DNA of 64,000 nucleotides from JBBQZU01 sp038207425 (GTDB taxonomy: Bacteria > Bacteroidota > Bacteroidia > Flavobacteriales_D > Cryomorphaceae): contig JBBQZU010000016.1 of the NCBI GenBank assembly GCA_038207425.1, forward strand, positions 1-64,000, given 5' to 3'. Below the pieces are notes generated by a model. It did no database searches. It was not told where the DNA came from and worked only from the letters and a program-made list of their open reading frames with translations. The position numbers and the translations under genes were made by a program. Shown here piece by piece: positions 61,501 through 64,000 of this stretch. Position 1 is the first letter of the stretch. Each line of letters begins with the position of its first letter.

Positions 61501-62475
61501 ATGTCGAAAATCATTTTCACTGCCGATGATTACGGCGTAATCCCCGGTGTAGACCGCGGAATAATTGATGCAGTAAATGCAGGATTGATCAACTCTGTAG
61601 CAGCATTTGGCAACCATATCAACAGCCGTGAACGCACCAAAATTTTAGAGTACAACACTCCCGGCAAGCAGGTAGAAATAGGCTGCCATCTTACCCTTAC
61701 TTCCGGAGAACCATTGACCAAAGGAGTAAAATGGATGCTCAGAAACGATGGATTTTTCAGGACTTATACCCAGCATGAAAGGCCGGGTAAAGCAGCGACA
61801 ATGAATATAGATCAAAGAGCTGCTGTAAAGGGTGAACTCAAAGCACAGATAGAATCGCTGCTGCGGGATGGTGGCGTATTAAAGCACCTCAGTTCGCACC
61901 ACAATACCCTATCATGGTTTCAGGACTATTGGGAGATAACTATGGAATTGGCCAAAGAATACTCGATTCCTACACGCAACCCGATATTGCGGCCAATTGG
62001 CGATAAAAACAGATACAATAATATAGTTCGACTCCTTTCTTTAGACAATCTGAGCAAAGACCAGAGAGCAGCCATGAAACAGTTTCAGAAGGATCTGCAC
62101 ACCTATATTGTATCGCTTCCAGCAAATGCAAAACCTGCAATGGCAGTAGCCACCGATGCGCGCGCTTACGGCAAAGTATTCAGCAACCTGATCTCTTCTC
62201 AAAAAATGGGAGTAGAAGCCGGCAAGACTGCGCAGGAAGTCAACGATGAATTAATCAGCCTGAAAGGACGAAATGAAACTGTTGAGTTTATCTTTCACAT
62301 CATCAGAGACCACTACCCGGCCCTTTCGGAAATGAAGAAATCTGTACAGAGAAAATTCAGCAATTATTCCGGCATCAACGATGGTTATTTCACCGGAAGG
62401 ATCATTGAACACCGGGTGCTGAAACGTGTAGTAATTCCAGCCGGAATTTCGCTATCAAGCTGGAGCAATCTTTAG
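61501..62475 (+). CDS. ChbG/HpnK (YdjC-like) carbohydrate deacetylase
   Basis: A metal-dependent deacetylase of N-acetylated sugars. The ATG at 61501 begins MSKIIFTADDYGVIPGVDRG, with the conserved ADD at the active site; the preceding GTG at 61393 would add 36 unlikely residues. Further ligands are in GCHLTLTSGEP (near residue 62) and HLSSHHNTLSWFQDYW (near 133). Length 324 is normal. The precise substrate (chitobiose, hopanoid sugar or other) cannot be told. Confidence 0.87.
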   Translation: MSKIIFTADDYGVIPGVDRGIIDAVNAGLINSVAAFGNHINSRERTKILEYNTPGKQVEIGCHLTLTSGEPLTKGVKWMLRNDGFFRTYTQHERPGKAATMNIDQRAAVKGELKAQIESLLRDGGVLKHLSSHHNTLSWFQDYWEITMELAKEYSIPTRNPILRPIGDKNRYNNIVRLLSLDNLSKDQRAAMKQFQKDLHTYIVSLPANAKPAMAVATDARAYGKVFSNLISSQKMGVEAGKTAQEVNDELISLKGRNETVEFIFHIIRDHYPALSEMKKSVQRKFSNYSGINDGYFTGRIIEHRVLKRVVIPAGISLSSWSNL

Positions 62476-62504
62476 TTAATTAATAACCAAAACACCCCTG
62501 AAAC

Positions 62505-64000
62505 ATGCCAACTACCGATACAAATCCGCAAAATGAAAATAAGAATAACACCTTTTATGTAGGCCTATGCCTGGCAGGAGCCGTATCGGCAGGAGCCTAT
62601 ACAGCCGGAGTAATGGACTATATGCTCGAAGCTCTGGGTGATTGGGAGCGCCGAAAAACTGCTGGAGATCCTGGTGTGCCCACCCACAAAGTAGAAATAC
62701 CCGTAATGGGAGGTGCATCAGCCGGAGGAATGACTGGAATTATGACAGCCGCGGCAATACATGCAGCTATCACACCCATTAGAACCACTGAAGACGCTTT
62801 GGCGAAAGCCGCACAGAATAAACTATTCAATACGTGGGTAAACCTTAGCGGGCATGAGGATGTGTTTGCCCAGATGCTCGCCCTAAATGATATTAAAAAA
62901 AACGAAGTGTATTCACTTCTCAACTCCGACTTTATAACCAAATTGGCAAATAACGTCGTTCATGTGGACAATGTAAATGCAATATTACCATCGTATTTCA
63001 GCAGTGCGCTGAAAGTTTTTGTAACGCTCTCGAATCTCGACGGGATGCGCTACAGCGTGGGGTTCAAAGCATCAAAACCCGATCCTGACCGGTATGTTAT
63101 AAGCAACCATAGCGATTTTGCCTGCTTTCAATTGGCGCGGGGAGCAAATGGATCTACTGACCCGGGTTGGATACCGCTCGACTTCGGAACGGAGCATGGT
63201 CGCGGACTTGCGGCAAATGCAGCCATGGCTACCGGGGCCTTTCCGATAGGGCTGCGTGCGAGAAGGGTAGAAAGACCTTCGGCTTATATGAAAGCCAATC
63301 CCTGGTTCGATACAATCAATCAAAACAACCAGCTCAATCCATTCAACAACCAAGTATACAATGCTTTATTTGTTGATGGCGGAATGATCAATAACGAGCC
63401 TTTCGAAAAAGTGCGCGAAGTATTGAATGATATTACTGACCAGCGCAATCCTTCAGAATATCAAAAATACGCATTGGCAAAAAGCACTGTACTAATGATA
63501 GACCCTTTCCCCAGCGAAGGTGACGTAATGCCCAAGGATGAAAAACTGCCGGGTATAATTGGCGCTACTTTGGGTGCCATGACCAACCACCTTCGCATAA
63601 AACCCAAGCATATTGAAAATGCGCTCGACTCTGACAATGCGGGACAATTCCTGATTTCACCAAGCAGGAAGGATTCTTCAACAGGCGAAAGAATTGATGG
63701 TAAAGAAGCACTCGCTTGCGGGGCTCTTGGAGGCTTTGGGGGCTTTCTGAGCCGAGAATTCAGAATGCATGACTATTTTATGGGCAGGGCCAATTGTGAG
63801 ATTTTCCTGCGAAACAATTTTACCATACCTGAATCGGCCGGCAACGAAATAATTAATAGCGGCTATGAATCCGTATCGTCCAAAACCGATTTTATTTCAA
63901 AAACTGACGGAGGCCTCCAGATTATTCCTATTGTGAATCCAAGCGCACACAAGTATTCACCCTCGTTCAAAAACGGCAGCATTTGGCCAACCTTAACCCA
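62505..64000 (+). CDS. Patatin-like phospholipase, 3' end beyond the window
   Basis: An open frame of at least 498 codons runs off the right edge. The oxyanion region is GLCLAGAVSAGAYTAGVMDYM (near residues 20-40), the nucleophile elbow is GGASAGG (near 69-75, Ser in GASAG), and the catalytic Asp motif is DGG (near 291), so the Ser-Asp dyad is intact. No signal peptide is seen. The protein is longer than simple patatins, with extra sequence after the DGG, so a C-terminal domain of unknown type is likely. The gene starts 29 bp after the deacetylase. Confidence 0.85.
   Translation, partial: MPTTDTNPQNENKNNTFYVGLCLAGAVSAGAYTAGVMDYMLEALGDWERRKTAGDPGVPTHKVEIPVMGGASAGGMTGIMTAAAIHAAITPIRTTEDALAKAAQNKLFNTWVNLSGHEDVFAQMLALNDIKKNEVYSLLNSDFITKLANNVVHVDNVNAILPSYFSSALKVFVTLSNLDGMRYSVGFKASKPDPDRYVISNHSDFACFQLARGANGSTDPGWIPLDFGTEHGRGLAANAAMATGAFPIGLRARRVERPSAYMKANPWFDTINQNNQLNPFNNQVYNALFVDGGMINNEPFEKVREVLNDITDQRNPSEYQKYALAKSTVLMIDPFPSEGDVMPKDEKLPGIIGATLGAMTNHLRIKPKHIENALDSDNAGQFLISPSRKDSSTGERIDGKEALACGALGGFGGFLSREFRMHDYFMGRANCEIFLRNNFTIPESAGNEIINSGYESVSSKTDFISKTDGGLQIIPIVNPSAHKYSPSFKNGSIWPTLT

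Overview
The window looks like chromosomal DNA of a member of the Bacteroidota, probably close to Flavobacteriales. The grounds are: several promoter -7 elements of the TAnnTTTG type and no Shine-Dalgarno reliance; secreted proteins with type IX secretion (T9SS) C-terminal sorting domains, one of them of the gliding-motility-associated CHU_C type; a fused CcoN-CcoO oxidase subunit; and Bacteroidota-style LptD, MlaD and OstA-like proteins. Housekeeping genes are of moderate GC. Three stretches are visibly more AT-rich: 1-900, 5747-6057 and 53128-56300. No rRNA, CRISPR array or complete mobile element is present.

Layout. 2-376 is the 3' remnant of an IS4-family transposase carrying two nonsense codons. 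980-1177 holds three overlapping hairpins and a tRNA-His. 1248-5746 (minus) is a tripartite export operon (ABC protein, HlyD adaptor, TolC-like channel) whose ABC domain has lost most catalytic motifs. 6058-8154 is a Cu+ ATPase. 8674-20317 (minus) is a microaerobic respiration locus: FNR-type regulator, universal stress protein, CcoI, CcoS, CcoNO, CcoQ, CcoP, CcoG, CcoH, a TauE/SafE-like membrane protein and HemN. FNR-like palindromes (TGAY-N4-RTCA) sit in the two intergenic gaps where such control would act.

20439-29118 (plus) carries glyA, fahA, rel/spoT, a Fur-family regulator, a STAS protein, purA and an OstA-like protein. It converges on lptD (29143-31875, minus), which has no ATG start and is divergent from an amidase and mlaD (31901-34152). 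34159-36804 encodes two iron-sulfur redox proteins and a conserved unknown. 36812-40805 contains a second Crp/Fnr regulator, a HupE-like protein, mazG and a PagL-like lipid A deacylase.

40802-46214 is a surface-protein region: a GIN-domain lipoprotein, a large CHU_C/PKD protein broken by two homopolymer frameshifts, and a T9SS type A protein. 46406-50721 holds a small Cys-rich membrane protein, apbE, an orphan AAA+ MoxR/ChlI-like ATPase, a CPBP protease and a lipoprotein. 50722-51180 is a gene-free stretch of degenerate repeats with GGGCAnnTGCCC-like palindromes. 51238-64000 contains DUF2911, a helical-repeat protein, a dienoyl-CoA-reductase-like SDR, a secreted-protein gene interrupted only by three in-frame TAG codons, a PA-domain T9SS protein, DPP III, DUF1572, a TPR protein, AlkD, a ChbG/YdjC deacetylase and a patatin-like protein cut off by the window end.

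Overall this is a mostly vertical core chromosome with a few decayed or accessory spots. I see no clearly new multi-gene system. The items most worth a second look are the degenerate ABC exporter, the TAG-only interrupted gene, the paired FNR-like sites, the overlapping hairpins beside the tRNA, and the palindromic repeat patch.
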